NCBI GenBank assembly: GCA_046582185.1
Contig: JAYGEX010000015.1
Location: 62,001 to 126,000 of the forward strand
DNA from: GCA-002726655 sp046582185
GTDB lineage: Bacteria; Pseudomonadota; Gammaproteobacteria; Pseudomonadales; Azotimanducaceae
DNA length: 64,000 nucleotides
Direction: 5' to 3'
A program made the translations under genes and the position numbers. A model generated the notes under the pieces. The model saw only the letters and a program-made list of their open reading frames with translations. It was not told the origin of the DNA and did not search any database. Within the stretch, counting starts at the first letter, position 1; each line of letters starts with the position of its first letter. Positions 43,487 to 52,476 of this stretch are shown here, piece by piece.

Positions 43487-44545
43487 GTGATTACAAAAGC
43501 AAAATTTATTCCCTTGCCGCCCGTGGATTGGGGCGATGACCTCAAAAAAGAGATTGCCCTTCTTGAAATAACCACCCCGGAAGGCTTATCAGGTCTAGGC
43601 TCTGCTTATACCGGCGTTGAGCTGTTACGTAAAGCCTGGAGGCAGTTTCAAAAGGATCCTGCGATCCTTCACGCCGCCGATGCAGAGATGACCATCCCCA
43701 TGAGTGCAATCGACATTGCCTTATGGGACATCCGCGGAAAAGAGGAAAACCAGCCTGTGAGTGAACTTCTTGGCGGTAGAAAACGAGATCGTATTCTTGC
43801 ATATGCTACGGTTATTTTGCCCATGGCGGGGAATAGCTTTGAGAAAGGACTGCGCTCCATACTAGATCAGGGCTTCAGAGCCGTTAAGCTTAGTATCAAT
43901 AACTTCGGCCACCGTGATGACAGCAAATCTGATCATGAATGGGATCTTTGTGAAGCGAACCTCCTAAAAACCGCACGAAATATCGTCGGCAAGAATGTCA
44001 AATTAATGCTGGATGTTTATGGTTCTGATCTCAATTGGACGCCTGATTTTGACTGGGCTCTTAGAACGGCAAAAGCGCTCGAAGAACTGGATTACCTCTG
44101 GTTTGAAGAGCCATTAACACCCGAGGCCGTTGACGACTTTGTGCAATTGACTCGTGTGACTAATATTGCGATCGCTGGGGGCGAGGATTTCATCCTTGTG
44201 AAAGACTTCGAGAAATTGTCAAACCTGAGAACGATGAATATCATACAGCCTGACTGTACAAAGGTAGGAGGTCTAACACAGATGCAATCTATTCGCTCTA
44301 CTGCCAGTAAAAATAATATAAGTCTGATTCCGCATGGCTGGAACACAGCCGTTGGACTGGCAGCTGACCTGCAATTCCAATCAACATTGTTGCACGATAA
44401 ATACTGTATGGTTGAGTATATGCCTCACAGAATAATGACGGACCTTCTTAAACATAATCCCTTTGCACTGGACAATGAAGGAAAAATAACTCTTCCTGCC
44501 GGAGCCGGGTTAGGTATAGAGCTAAATGATGAATTTAGAATATAG
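43487..44545 (+). CDS. Mandelate racemase/muconate lactonizing (enolase superfamily) protein
   Basis: A 352-aa enolase-superfamily enzyme starting at GTG 43487. The capping-domain segment PMSAIDIALWDIRGK is typical; the barrel carries the metal ligands Asp176 (LMLDVYG), Glu207 (WFEEPL) and Glu233 (GGEDF), and the C-terminal PHGWNT holds a His at 283, as acid/base. The usual KxK motif at the end of strand 2 reads KLS (Lys134), so only one of the two Lys is kept. The family abstracts a proton alpha to a carboxylate and racemises, cycloisomerises or dehydrates acid sugars and related acids. It follows the class V PLP gene by 47 bases. Exact substrate unknown. Confidence 0.87.
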   Translation: MITKAKFIPLPPVDWGDDLKKEIALLEITTPEGLSGLGSAYTGVELLRKAWRQFQKDPAILHAADAEMTIPMSAIDIALWDIRGKEENQPVSELLGGRKRDRILAYATVILPMAGNSFEKGLRSILDQGFRAVKLSINNFGHRDDSKSDHEWDLCEANLLKTARNIVGKNVKLMLDVYGSDLNWTPDFDWALRTAKALEELDYLWFEEPLTPEAVDDFVQLTRVTNIAIAGGEDFILVKDFEKLSNLRTMNIIQPDCTKVGGLTQMQSIRSTASKNNISLIPHGWNTAVGLAADLQFQSTLLHDKYCMVEYMPHRIMTDLLKHNPFALDNEGKITLPAGAGLGIELNDEFRI

Positions 44546-44600
44546 ACGGTAGTTACTCAATCATCTAACGCAACTAATACGAATCGTTGGGTTTCGAAAA

Positions 44601-45440
44601 ATGTCGCTAAAACAGGGTGGCCGCATGGTTAAATCTTATGCTAATAAAACAACTGCTGATACTATTTCAGCAACCCTCTTACAGGATGGTGGAGTAATTG
44701 TTCTCAATCAGGCGCCTGATGAATTAATTGATAAAGTCGCGCAAGAATTAAGGGCGCCGTTAGATGCCAAGGGCCGTGAGTTTGAAAATGATTTTAATGG
44801 CTACAAAACCCTTCGCCTGGGAGGATTGCTGGAATTATCCCGTTCATCTGCTGAATTGATGACCCATCCCCTTGTATTGGAAATCGCAGATGCGGTATTA
44901 AAAAGGCACTGTGAGAACTACCGAATTGGTAGTTGTACAGCGATTGAAATTCACCCTGGAGAGAAAGCCCAGATATTGCACCGTGATGGTGATTTTTACC
45001 CTATCTCCATTCCTGGTGTCGAATTTCAGATACAGGTCATGTGGGCGATGAGTGACTTTACCGTAGAAAACGGTGCAACTAGATTTGTCATGGACAGGGA
45101 TATCCTTGATGGCATAAAAAATTGTGACACTGAGGCTTTTGGAAACATCGACGAAGCAAAGATTACGCAGGCGGTGATGCCTAAAGGGTCTGCGTTTTAC
45201 TGGCTTCGATCAACCATTCACGGAGGAGGGGCAAACACAGCTTCAACACCCCGAGCGGGATTATTTGTCTCTTATAGTCTGGGCTGGTTGCGTCAGGAGG
45301 AGAACCACTATTTGATGCTACCCAGAGAAGTTGCGGACAGTTATCCGGAAAATGTCAGGAGACTCATAGGGTATCAAGCCCATGGCGATTGTCTGGGGGT
45401 TTATCCAGATGATCCAGACGGTCTTTGGTGGGATGCCTAA
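44601..45440 (+). CDS. PhyH-type Fe(II)/2-oxoglutarate dioxygenase (copy 1)
   Basis: A 279-aa phytanoyl-CoA dioxygenase family protein. The iron ligands are LHRDGD (His127, Asp129) and IHGGGANT (His207), with Arg218 in the place that binds 2-oxoglutarate. It should hydroxylate or halogenate-like oxidise an aliphatic C-H with O2 and 2-oxoglutarate. The usual GATRVVPGSH turn reads GATRFVMDRDI, a departure from the norm. An inner start at MVKSYANK (nine codons in) is possible. It follows the enolase-superfamily gene and precedes an S9 peptidase by 24 bases. A paralog of about two-thirds identity in the core lies inverted at 47501-48292. Confidence 0.87.
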   Translation: MSLKQGGRMVKSYANKTTADTISATLLQDGGVIVLNQAPDELIDKVAQELRAPLDAKGREFENDFNGYKTLRLGGLLELSRSSAELMTHPLVLEIADAVLKRHCENYRIGSCTAIEIHPGEKAQILHRDGDFYPISIPGVEFQIQVMWAMSDFTVENGATRFVMDRDILDGIKNCDTEAFGNIDEAKITQAVMPKGSAFYWLRSTIHGGGANTASTPRAGLFVSYSLGWLRQEENHYLMLPREVADSYPENVRRLIGYQAHGDCLGVYPDDPDGLWWDA

Positions 45441-45464
45441 TTGTAAAAGAGAGAGGTCAGGCAG

Positions 45465-47402
45465 ATGTTAAAACGCTACTGGATCATCTTGTTCGCACTT
45501 GCGATGTCTTCTCAGTTGTCGAACGCGACAACAATAGATGACCTGACCCGATCACCTGCTATTGCTCAGGTAAAAATATCTCCAAGCGGTAAGTATCTTG
45601 CGCTGCGCGTTCTCAAGAAAGATCGACATATTCTCCTCGTATTGGAAACCGAGAGCAAAAAAACAGTCGGCGGAATGGCGCTGTCAGGTGTTCAGGAGGT
45701 TGGGCGCCTGTTCTGGGCAAACGATGAGAGAATCGTGTTTCAAATCTACGAAGTGACCAACAGTCAGGAAAGGCCAAAATCCTACGGCGAGCTTGCTGCT
45801 GCTAACTTTGACGGCTCCCGCGGCGAAGTTATCTTTGGCTTCAGAGCAAGTGATCAGCGAGCTGGGACTCATATTCGTAAAAAAGAAGGGGAAAGGGCCT
45901 GGGCGAATATCATCGATGTTCTCCCGGAAGACAAAAACAATATCCTCATTTCCTCTACGCCGATGTCCAGAAACTTGAACAAAAGCTCAACAGCACAACT
46001 TCTGAACATCTACACAGGAATTGATGGTCGGCGGGTCAAGGTCTCAAGGTTTCCATCTGCGAAATTTTTGACTGACCATACAGGCAAGGTTCGTATGGTT
46101 CAAAGCCTTAAAAAAGACAACACCTTCGATTTACAATCCTTACCCGATGTCACTTCCGAATGGATAAATCTTCCGGATCACAATTTTGGCAAAGGTCTCT
46201 CACTGGTAGCAGTGAGTGATGACAATGAGTCTGTCTTTGTTTTGGATGATTCAAACAGGGATAAATCGGGGCTCTATAAAATGCCGCTGGCAGGAGGCAA
46301 GAGCGAGCATATCTATACACACGATAGAGTTGATATCACTGGTTTTTCGCTGACAACAGATGAGAGGGGTGTGTACGCCTTACGGCTCGACAACGGATAC
46401 CCCAGTTATTTATTGTTCTCTAAGACGAGTGAAGCCAAGGTGTTCAAAGAGCTTTTAAGCATTTTTGAAGGCAATAGAGTCACTATTACGAGTGGCAGCC
46501 TGGATGGAAATTTCTGGATTGTCTACGTGCGTAGTGATATCGACCCAGGTGCGTTCTATGTATTTGATCGGGCGAAGAACGAACTCAAGCTTTTGTTTAG
46601 ATCAAACCCGTCGGTTGATTCGAATGATATGGCGGTTATGGAACCTGTTGAATTTGAATCCTTTGATGGGCAAGCGGTATCAGGTTATTTTACGAAAGCA
46701 ACCGGCGAGGACCTGGCGCCGATGGTCGTTCTTGTCCATGGCGGTCCGCGTTTGCGAGACTATTGGGGTTTTGATCCTGCCGCTCAGGCTTTAGCGATGA
46801 ATGGTTATTCGGTGCTACAGATAAATTATCGCGGCTCAGAGGGCTACGGTAACGCGTTCATGGCGGCGGGTGACCACCACTGGGGGGATGATATTCAAAA
46901 AGATATTATTGCCGGTACTCGATGGGCCATCAACAACAAGATGGCAGTGAAGGGTAATGTTTGCATTATGGGTTCGAGCTTCGGCGCATATTCCAGCGTT
47001 CAAAGTGCGATACTCGCTCCAGACTTGTATCAATGTGTTATTGCCAATGCAGGTATATACGATCTGTCTTTGATGTATACAAAGGGTGACATTGAAAATT
47101 TCTATTTTGGTGATGCCTACCTTGAAGAATCCATTGGCCGAGATTCAGAAGAGTTAGCCCGCTTTTCTCCTGTCAATGGCGTGTCAAAACTAAAAGCCAC
47201 TGTGTTTATCGCGCATGGTAAGAAGGATGAGAGAGCACCGTATATTCACGCCAAACGGCTAAGAAAAGCGATGGATAAAAACAAGAAGAAGTACCAGTGG
47301 TTTGTTAAAAGTAAGGAAGGCCATGGGTTTTACAAGGATGAAAATCAGGCCGAGTATTTACATGCTGTAATGACATTTCTCGAAGAGCACCTGGAGAAAT
47401 AG
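45465..47402 (+). CDS. Exported S9 family prolyl-oligopeptidase-like peptidase
   Basis: A 645-aa peptidase with an N-terminal signal peptide (KRYWIILFALAMSSQLSNA), so secreted or periplasmic. The first ~400 residues form a beta-propeller (ARSPAIAQVKISPSGKYLAL-like start DLTRSPAIAQVKISPSG), the last ~230 an alpha/beta hydrolase: VVLVHGGPR, nucleophile GSSFGAYS (Ser505), an acid in HGKKDERAPY near 583 and the His in KEGHGFYKD near 620. It would cleave short peptides after proline or related residues. Ribosome site GAGAGG. It sits between two PhyH genes of opposite orientation, whose common pathway with it is not evident. Confidence 0.9.
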   Translation: MLKRYWIILFALAMSSQLSNATTIDDLTRSPAIAQVKISPSGKYLALRVLKKDRHILLVLETESKKTVGGMALSGVQEVGRLFWANDERIVFQIYEVTNSQERPKSYGELAAANFDGSRGEVIFGFRASDQRAGTHIRKKEGERAWANIIDVLPEDKNNILISSTPMSRNLNKSSTAQLLNIYTGIDGRRVKVSRFPSAKFLTDHTGKVRMVQSLKKDNTFDLQSLPDVTSEWINLPDHNFGKGLSLVAVSDDNESVFVLDDSNRDKSGLYKMPLAGGKSEHIYTHDRVDITGFSLTTDERGVYALRLDNGYPSYLLFSKTSEAKVFKELLSIFEGNRVTITSGSLDGNFWIVYVRSDIDPGAFYVFDRAKNELKLLFRSNPSVDSNDMAVMEPVEFESFDGQAVSGYFTKATGEDLAPMVVLVHGGPRLRDYWGFDPAAQALAMNGYSVLQINYRGSEGYGNAFMAAGDHHWGDDIQKDIIAGTRWAINNKMAVKGNVCIMGSSFGAYSSVQSAILAPDLYQCVIANAGIYDLSLMYTKGDIENFYFGDAYLEESIGRDSEELARFSPVNGVSKLKATVFIAHGKKDERAPYIHAKRLRKAMDKNKKKYQWFVKSKEGHGFYKDENQAEYLHAVMTFLEEHLEK

Positions 47403-47500
47403 GTCCCCGTCGTCGGAAACACATCAAATTGAAAGCCTGGAACAATACACCGAGTGGTTGCAACCAAACCATCGCAAATATTCTGTGAGCAGATAAAAGG

Positions 47501-48292
47501 TCAGGCTCTATACCAATTTCCATCCGGATCCCCTGGATATACACCAAGATAGGGTCCGTGAGACTGGTATCCCATTAACCTGCGTACGTGATCCGGAAAA
47601 CCATCGGCAATTTCCCTGGGGACAGAGAGATATTGATTTTCCTCCTGACGTAACCAGCCAAGGGAGTAGGTATTGATCAGCCCGCAGCGGGACATATTGG
47701 AATTGTTAGCACCTCCTCCATGAACTGTCGTTCCAAAATAAAGCAAGAGAGACCCTTTTGGCATAACAGCCTGAACTACATCTTGCTCCTGAAAATCCGA
47801 TATTTCCTGATCGCCGTGACTGCCAGGAACGACTCGGGTCGCCCCGTTTTCCAGTGTAAAGTCATCGAAGGCCCACATAGCGCTAATTTGAAACTCAACA
47901 TCGGGTATTCGAATTGGATAAAATCCATCATCGCGATGCAGAACCTGGGCTTCTTCACCGGGAAATATTTCTATAGCTGTACAACTGCCAATTCGATAAT
48001 TTACACAGTTCGGCTTGAGTATTGCGTCTGCAATTTTCATCACACGTGGGTGGGCGATCAAATCCGCAGAGGCCCGAGAAAGGCCCAGGACGCCAGCAAG
48101 TCGCAGTGTTTTGTATCCGTTGAAATCATTCTGAAATTTATGTCCTTGAGCATCAAAATGTGGACGAAAATCACGTTTAATTTCGTCGATCGTATCGAGC
48201 CGTCCCTCATCTTTGACAATGACGCCGCCATCACGTTTGAGTGCTTCAATGATTTCATGATCGTCCGCGGTATTTTCGAATGTTGTTAGCAT
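47501..48292 (-). CDS. PhyH-type Fe(II)/2-oxoglutarate dioxygenase (copy 2)
   Basis: A 263-aa paralog of the dioxygenase at 44601, inverted. The iron ligands are LHRDDG (His119, Asp121) and VHGGGANN (His191), with Arg202 for 2-oxoglutarate. Unlike copy 1 it keeps the family turn ATRVVPGSHG, so it looks like the more canonical of the two. Shared blocks such as NDFNGYKTLRL, NYRIGSCTAIEI and SLGWLRQEEN show common descent; the core is about two-thirds identical by eye. A strong AGGAGGGC ribosome site precedes ATG 48292. The gene is convergent with the S9 peptidase and is the last of a minus-strand run with the chromate-type transporter, ferredoxin and MOSC genes. Confidence 0.87.
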   Translation of the reverse strand: MLTTFENTADDHEIIEALKRDGGVIVKDEGRLDTIDEIKRDFRPHFDAQGHKFQNDFNGYKTLRLAGVLGLSRASADLIAHPRVMKIADAILKPNCVNYRIGSCTAIEIFPGEEAQVLHRDDGFYPIRIPDVEFQISAMWAFDDFTLENGATRVVPGSHGDQEISDFQEQDVVQAVMPKGSLLLYFGTTVHGGGANNSNMSRCGLINTYSLGWLRQEENQYLSVPREIADGFPDHVRRLMGYQSHGPYLGVYPGDPDGNWYRA

Positions 48293-48356
48293 TTGTGCCC
48301 TCCTGTATTTTGTCCTTCAAACTTAAGTTTCAAAAAAGTTCGGAAAGTAGGGGCAT

Positions 48357-49580
48357 CTAAAGGACAAGCCCGACATTTAGAATCCATCCCCCAAACGCAG
48401 TTAACAGCACGACAAGCCAGGGCGCAACTTTCCAAAACACTAGAAGCGTAAACGCTGCCAGCGCCAAACCGAAATCTGCTGCTGTGAAAATGGCGCTGGT
48501 CCAAACCGGGTCGTACAAGGCAGCCAATAACAAACCTACGACAGTTGCATTAACACCTAATAGCGCGTTACGAACGGCATCCATGCGACGCAATGCATCC
48601 CAAAATGGCATCACGCCAATCACTAAAAAGAACGACGATATAAATATAGCCAACAAACAGATCAAACCACCAGCAACGCCATTCGGTGGGCTGTGCATGA
48701 CGGTTCCCAGGTAAGCAGCAAATGTAAATAGTGGTCCGGGTACCGCTTGCGCGGCACCATATCCCGCAAGGAAAACATCTTTCGAGACCCAACCCGTTGT
48801 GACGACTTCTGATTGCAACAATGGCATGACTACATGCCCGCCACCGAAAACGAGGGATCCAGAGCGATAAAAAGAGTCCACCACCGCCAGAGTGTGTGAG
48901 GGAAAGATTGAAACCAGCAAAGGTAATCCGATCAGGCACGCAAAGAACAATACGATGAAGGCAATTGCGACGTAGCGGTTTACACGAATGCCCAAATCCA
49001 CATGATCCGCAAGTTCATCAGCACGCAACAACCACCAGCCAACAAGTCCCCCCATTACAATGACTGCAATCTGGACGAACGGCGAGGGTACTGCCAATAC
49101 CGTAATAGTGGCAAGCACAGCCAGGGTTGCCCGTTTGGCATCAGGACACAAGTTTTTCGCCATTGCCCACACGGCCTGTGCCACCACCGCAACTGCGACA
49201 ACTTTTAATCCGTGCAAAACGCCTGAAGCGATGTCACCAAACTCCATGACCCAGTAGGCGAAAAGAATCAGCGCAATAGCAGAAGGCGCAGTGAAAGCAA
49301 TCCAGGCGGCGAGGGCGCCCGGTAACCCTGCTTGCGATAAACCTACGCCAATCCCGACCTGGCTGGATGCAGGCCCTGGCAAGAATTGACACAAGGCCAC
49401 AAGATCGGCGTAAGCACGCTCATTGAGCCACTTGCGACGCTCGACGAATTCATTGTGAAAGTAACCCAGATGTGCGACAGGCCCGCCAAAAGAGGTCAGG
49501 CCGAGGCGCAAAAAAACCAGAAACACCATGACCACGGATTGCTGTTCCTTGTTCTCTACCTCATTAACATCGTCGTTCAT
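48357..49580 (-). CDS. chrA: Chromate transporter family (CHR) protein, two-domain
   Basis: A 407-aa inner-membrane protein of the CHR family in its long form, made of two homologous halves with about ten hydrophobic segments. The first half has FLRLGLTSFGGPVAHLGYF, WLNERAYADLVALCQFLPGPASSQ; the second half has SLVFGGGHVVMPLL and GYGAAQAVPGPLFTFAAYLG, the paired motifs of ChrA. Long-form members export chromate and can mediate resistance; many environmental ones probably move other oxyanions. The gene name is by family, not by proven function. It lies 36 bases after the ferredoxin gene and 64 bases before the second PhyH gene on the same strand. Confidence 0.88.
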   Translation of the reverse strand: MNDDVNEVENKEQQSVVMVFLVFLRLGLTSFGGPVAHLGYFHNEFVERRKWLNERAYADLVALCQFLPGPASSQVGIGVGLSQAGLPGALAAWIAFTAPSAIALILFAYWVMEFGDIASGVLHGLKVVAVAVVAQAVWAMAKNLCPDAKRATLAVLATITVLAVPSPFVQIAVIVMGGLVGWWLLRADELADHVDLGIRVNRYVAIAFIVLFFACLIGLPLLVSIFPSHTLAVVDSFYRSGSLVFGGGHVVMPLLQSEVVTTGWVSKDVFLAGYGAAQAVPGPLFTFAAYLGTVMHSPPNGVAGGLICLLAIFISSFFLVIGVMPFWDALRRMDAVRNALLGVNATVVGLLLAALYDPVWTSAIFTAADFGLALAAFTLLVFWKVAPWLVVLLTAFGGWILNVGLVL

Positions 49581-49616
49581 TTTGGAAGGTCTCCGGTAGT
49601 GAACATGCAGTTATGT

Positions 49617-49916
49617 TTAAAAGTCAAAGTCGAGCCAGAGGGGCGCGGACGACGAAGGTTGTGATTGGCAAGCCAGTACATAACCTTTCTTAATATGGCG
49701 TTTCGATAGCGCACAGGTGCTTTCCATTGCAACCTCGCCGCTTCGCAGTAAGGACATGCAACTCCCGCAATGGCCCTCGGTGCAGGTATGCGGTGCATCA
49801 ATCGAAGCATTCAAAGCTGCCTGCAATAGTGTCTCATCACGGTCGATTGGTACTGTGTAATCTTCACCATCAAGGGTAAGGCGAAAACGCTCAATAAAAG
49901 GCTTGTTTATGCTCAC
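49617..49916 (-). CDS. Plant-type 2Fe-2S ferredoxin, likely partner of the MOSC protein
   Basis: A 99-aa ferredoxin. Cluster ligands are in CTEGHCGSCMSLL (C-x4-C-x2-C) and the distal Cys in VLACQSQP. The N-terminus FRLTLDGEDYTVPIDRDET is the usual beta-grasp start. Translation starts at GTG 49916, which overlaps the TGA of the MOSC gene by four bases (GTGA). In E. coli YcbX the MOSC_N, MOSC and 2Fe-2S domains are one chain; here the same order is split over two coupled genes. It should supply electrons to the molybdenum site of the MOSC protein, and may also serve the Rieske oxygenase of the window, though it lies far from it. Confidence 0.87.
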   Translation of the reverse strand: MSINKPFIERFRLTLDGEDYTVPIDRDETLLQAALNASIDAPHTCTEGHCGSCMSLLRSGEVAMESTCALSKRHIKKGYVLACQSQPSSSAPLWLDFDF

Positions 49917-50701
49917 TTAAGATAAATCGGATCACCCGCATTAACCCGCCCCCTTTGTAAAACGGCAGCGAATACACCGGCATCACCGCCGTGTTTCCGG
50001 GCAAGCAATTGCAATAATTTGGGAGATTCTTCAGCAGTATCCGGGTCGAGTGTAATCATTGAGCAGCGCGGATCGCGTTCCACGATCATCACTTCCAGGT
50101 GATTGCCAATTGTTAGGGTTTTACCGACTAAGGATAATTCGTAGAAAGGGTCTTGCTGGTTTTCCCACTGGATATAGAAATTGGCTCTGAAGCGACGTTT
50201 GTCTATCGTTTCGCCAAACTCTTCGCCCAGTTTCTCAATAGCTGAGAGTGATATCAGTGAGACTGGCCTGGCATCAAACTGCCCGCGCTGGGTGAAATGC
50301 ACCCGAAGCTGACGATCAGTAATGTTCTCTAAATCCTTGATGAATTCCGGATCAACAATGTCCTTATACTTCACGCCTGCGGGTGTCTCGATGCTCACTC
50401 TAAAGGCATCCGCTTCCGGATAAATAGGATCAATGCCTGGCGTCCAGTCGTCATAGGTGGCTTGCAGGTTTGGCGGCAGTAGCACTTCTTTACTTGACTG
50501 ATAACTCGCTTTGTAGAGCACAAATTCTTCTTGGTCTCGTCCTGTATGCCAGGGATGGCTTTCATCGCCTTCTGCTGCCACCACGCCATAGACTCTGTCA
50601 CCCATTAATCCGGTGTAAGCAGTGTAAGTATATGGGATCTCTTCACCGCGCATCCCCTTTACCGCGTAGCGCCAGATACTCTCGATACAGCCTATCTTCA
50701 T
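49913..50701 (-). CDS. MOSC domain molybdenum-cofactor protein, YcbX-like
   Basis: A 262-aa protein with an N-terminal MOSC_N beta-barrel (ESIWRYAVKGMRGEEI, as in YcbX-type VKSCRG) and a MOSC domain with PVSLISLSAIEKLGEE, RRFRANFYIQW and RDPRCSMITLDPDT, whose Cys is expected to bind molybdenum. YcbX and related proteins reduce N-hydroxylated compounds such as 6-hydroxylaminopurine with electrons from a fused or separate ferredoxin. The length matches YcbX without its ferredoxin tail, and a separate ferredoxin gene follows with a four-base overlap. Cytoplasmic; a detoxification role is likely by family. Confidence 0.85.
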   Translation of the reverse strand: MKIGCIESIWRYAVKGMRGEEIPYTYTAYTGLMGDRVYGVVAAEGDESHPWHTGRDQEEFVLYKASYQSSKEVLLPPNLQATYDDWTPGIDPIYPEADAFRVSIETPAGVKYKDIVDPEFIKDLENITDRQLRVHFTQRGQFDARPVSLISLSAIEKLGEEFGETIDKRRFRANFYIQWENQQDPFYELSLVGKTLTIGNHLEVMIVERDPRCSMITLDPDTAEESPKLLQLLARKHGGDAGVFAAVLQRGRVNAGDPIYLK

Positions 50702-50928
50702 TTTTAGCCATCACGTGGTTGTTAAGCTGGAGATCGTTATATTACGACAATTGCTTAGCGAAATACGTGCTGGCCTTATAGGCGCAGAAACGCCAACTGA
50801 ATTTTATGTCTACTCCTGGGTCTTTTTTGGACCAACGGAAGACCTAAATTGACTCGAAACAGACTACCCAATCAAAATAATATCGTTAGCTATTCAGTGT
50901 TCTTACCTACCGGCTAGGAAGATGGACG

Positions 50929-52287
50929 GTGGCGCGTTTTACTATTTTTGCACATACCTTATTAATTCTGGATACTTACTATCTCTACAATCCGTCTTTG
51001 GTCCTCAGCCTTCGCAGTCAGGTCACTTTTTTGAGTGTCGACTTAGCCGAGCAGCCCAGTTCTTCTGAGTCTGTTGAGCCTCGACTTCCTGTTCTTCTTT
51101 TAATTGCTGTTACAGCATCCTGGCTCATCGCCCAATTGGGTTACTACTCCCAGACTCAGCTGTTCGGGCCACTGATGACCAGTTTCGGTCTAGGTGAAGG
51201 TGCTATCGGAATGATGATGTCCCAGGAACTCGCTGCTTTTGGCATCTCAGCTTTCGCGATGGCCGGGCCCCTGTCTAAAATATCACGTGTCAAGGTCGCG
51301 ATGGCTGGCGGTTTTCTGGTTATCGTTGGCAACCTGGTTTCAGGCTATACGGACAGTTTTGAAACGCTGCGTTTCGCAAGAATTTGTGCAGGATTCGGCG
51401 GAGGCATGATCACTGCAGCGGGAACTGCGGCAGCGGCCTCTTCGATAAACCCACAACGTGTGTTTTCGATCGTCATGGTCACCTGGGGCTTGGTCGCTTC
51501 ATCACAACGGGTACTCATTCCTTATTTCACCGAGCCGTATGGCGCAAGCGGTGGATTTTTTTTTATGGCCGCAGCTGCGGCATTGTTGCTACCCCTGTGC
51601 ATCTGGTTATTACCCCCAACGAATAGTGAAACTGCACAGGCATCAAGCTCTCGTGTCGATCCATCCCTCTCGCTGATTAGCCGAATTACGGAGCGCCTTG
51701 GTTTAAGAGACGCGCCTAATCGTAGATTTGCGTTATGGTTAATGCCTGCTATTTTCATCTTTGCGGCTGGTCAGGCGGCGGTCGAATTGTTCCTCGAGCA
51801 ATTTGGCCTGCGTTCCGGTCTCGATGTTAAAGAGATAGGCGAAGTGTTGGCTGTCGTCGGCATCGGTAGCTTGGTCGGTGGTGCTTTCGCGGCATGGCTC
51901 GGGTTACGATATGGAACCATCGGTCCAATAGTGGTTGGTATCAGCCTGAACGTGGTGGCAGCGTTCGGTCTTTGCTGGAGCGAAGATCCTGTCGATTTTG
52001 TGTCTTTCAACCTGCTGTGGGGCGTATCTTACTTGTTTGTTGTCCCGTACATATACTCCGCCCTAAGCGATATGGATGACAAAGGGCGCTGGGTCGTGGC
52101 GGTAGACGCTCTCTGGTATATGGGTGATTCCCCGGGTCCTGCCGTTGGCGGCTATGTGGTTGAATCGGTTGGCTATCAAGGTTTGTCTCTTCTTCCTGTC
52201 TTTACCGGGGTTTTGTGTTTGGTGCTGATGGTCGCGACGCTACGACAGTTTTATCGAAGTTCACAAGCAGCTCCGACGGGTCGTTAG
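50929..52287 (+). CDS. MFS transporter
   Basis: An inner-membrane major-facilitator protein with about twelve hydrophobic segments: VLLLIAVTASWLIAQLGYYS, then LMTSFGLGEGAIGMM, and a second half from ALWLMPAIFIFAAGQAA. The start is uncertain: the open frame begins at GTG 50929, but the first 34 codons look unlike protein, and TTG 51031 (before SVDLAEQP) with AGG eight bases upstream fits the family better. No substrate clue. It is monocistronic, divergent from the MOSC operon and convergent with the second dimethylglycine-dehydrogenase-like gene. Confidence 0.8.
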   Translation: MARFTIFAHTLLILDTYYLYNPSLVLSLRSQVTFLSVDLAEQPSSSESVEPRLPVLLLIAVTASWLIAQLGYYSQTQLFGPLMTSFGLGEGAIGMMMSQELAAFGISAFAMAGPLSKISRVKVAMAGGFLVIVGNLVSGYTDSFETLRFARICAGFGGGMITAAGTAAAASSINPQRVFSIVMVTWGLVASSQRVLIPYFTEPYGASGGFFFMAAAAALLLPLCIWLLPPTNSETAQASSSRVDPSLSLISRITERLGLRDAPNRRFALWLMPAIFIFAAGQAAVELFLEQFGLRSGLDVKEIGEVLAVVGIGSLVGGAFAAWLGLRYGTIGPIVVGISLNVVAAFGLCWSEDPVDFVSFNLLWGVSYLFVVPYIYSALSDMDDKGRWVVAVDALWYMGDSPGPAVGGYVVESVGYQGLSLLPVFTGVLCLVLMVATLRQFYRSSQAAPTGR

Positions 52288-52476
52288 CTACCGTCCGTAA
52301 ATAGCCAAATTTGAATAATAATTGCAACTCCATATTTTCGTTAGGCATATAAAACCATGCTTGCCAGGGCGGTAACACCGGCGGCATTCGAATCGGACGA
52401 GAGCTCGTTAGTAGCGGGTAAAGTGGTGTTTTCTTTAACCACGATTGTACTAATGGACCTGCGTCTGTAAGTCTGG

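Noticed and set aside
47455..47466. TGGTTGCAACCA, a 12-bp perfect palindrome between the convergent S9 peptidase and PhyH genes
   Set aside because: No T-run follows and the stem is only 6 bp, so it does not support a terminator; a palindrome this short can occur by chance.
48319..48330. AAACTTAAGTTT palindrome upstream of the second PhyH gene
   Set aside because: Short and AT-rich, easily due to chance, and not at a promoter-like position that could be verified.
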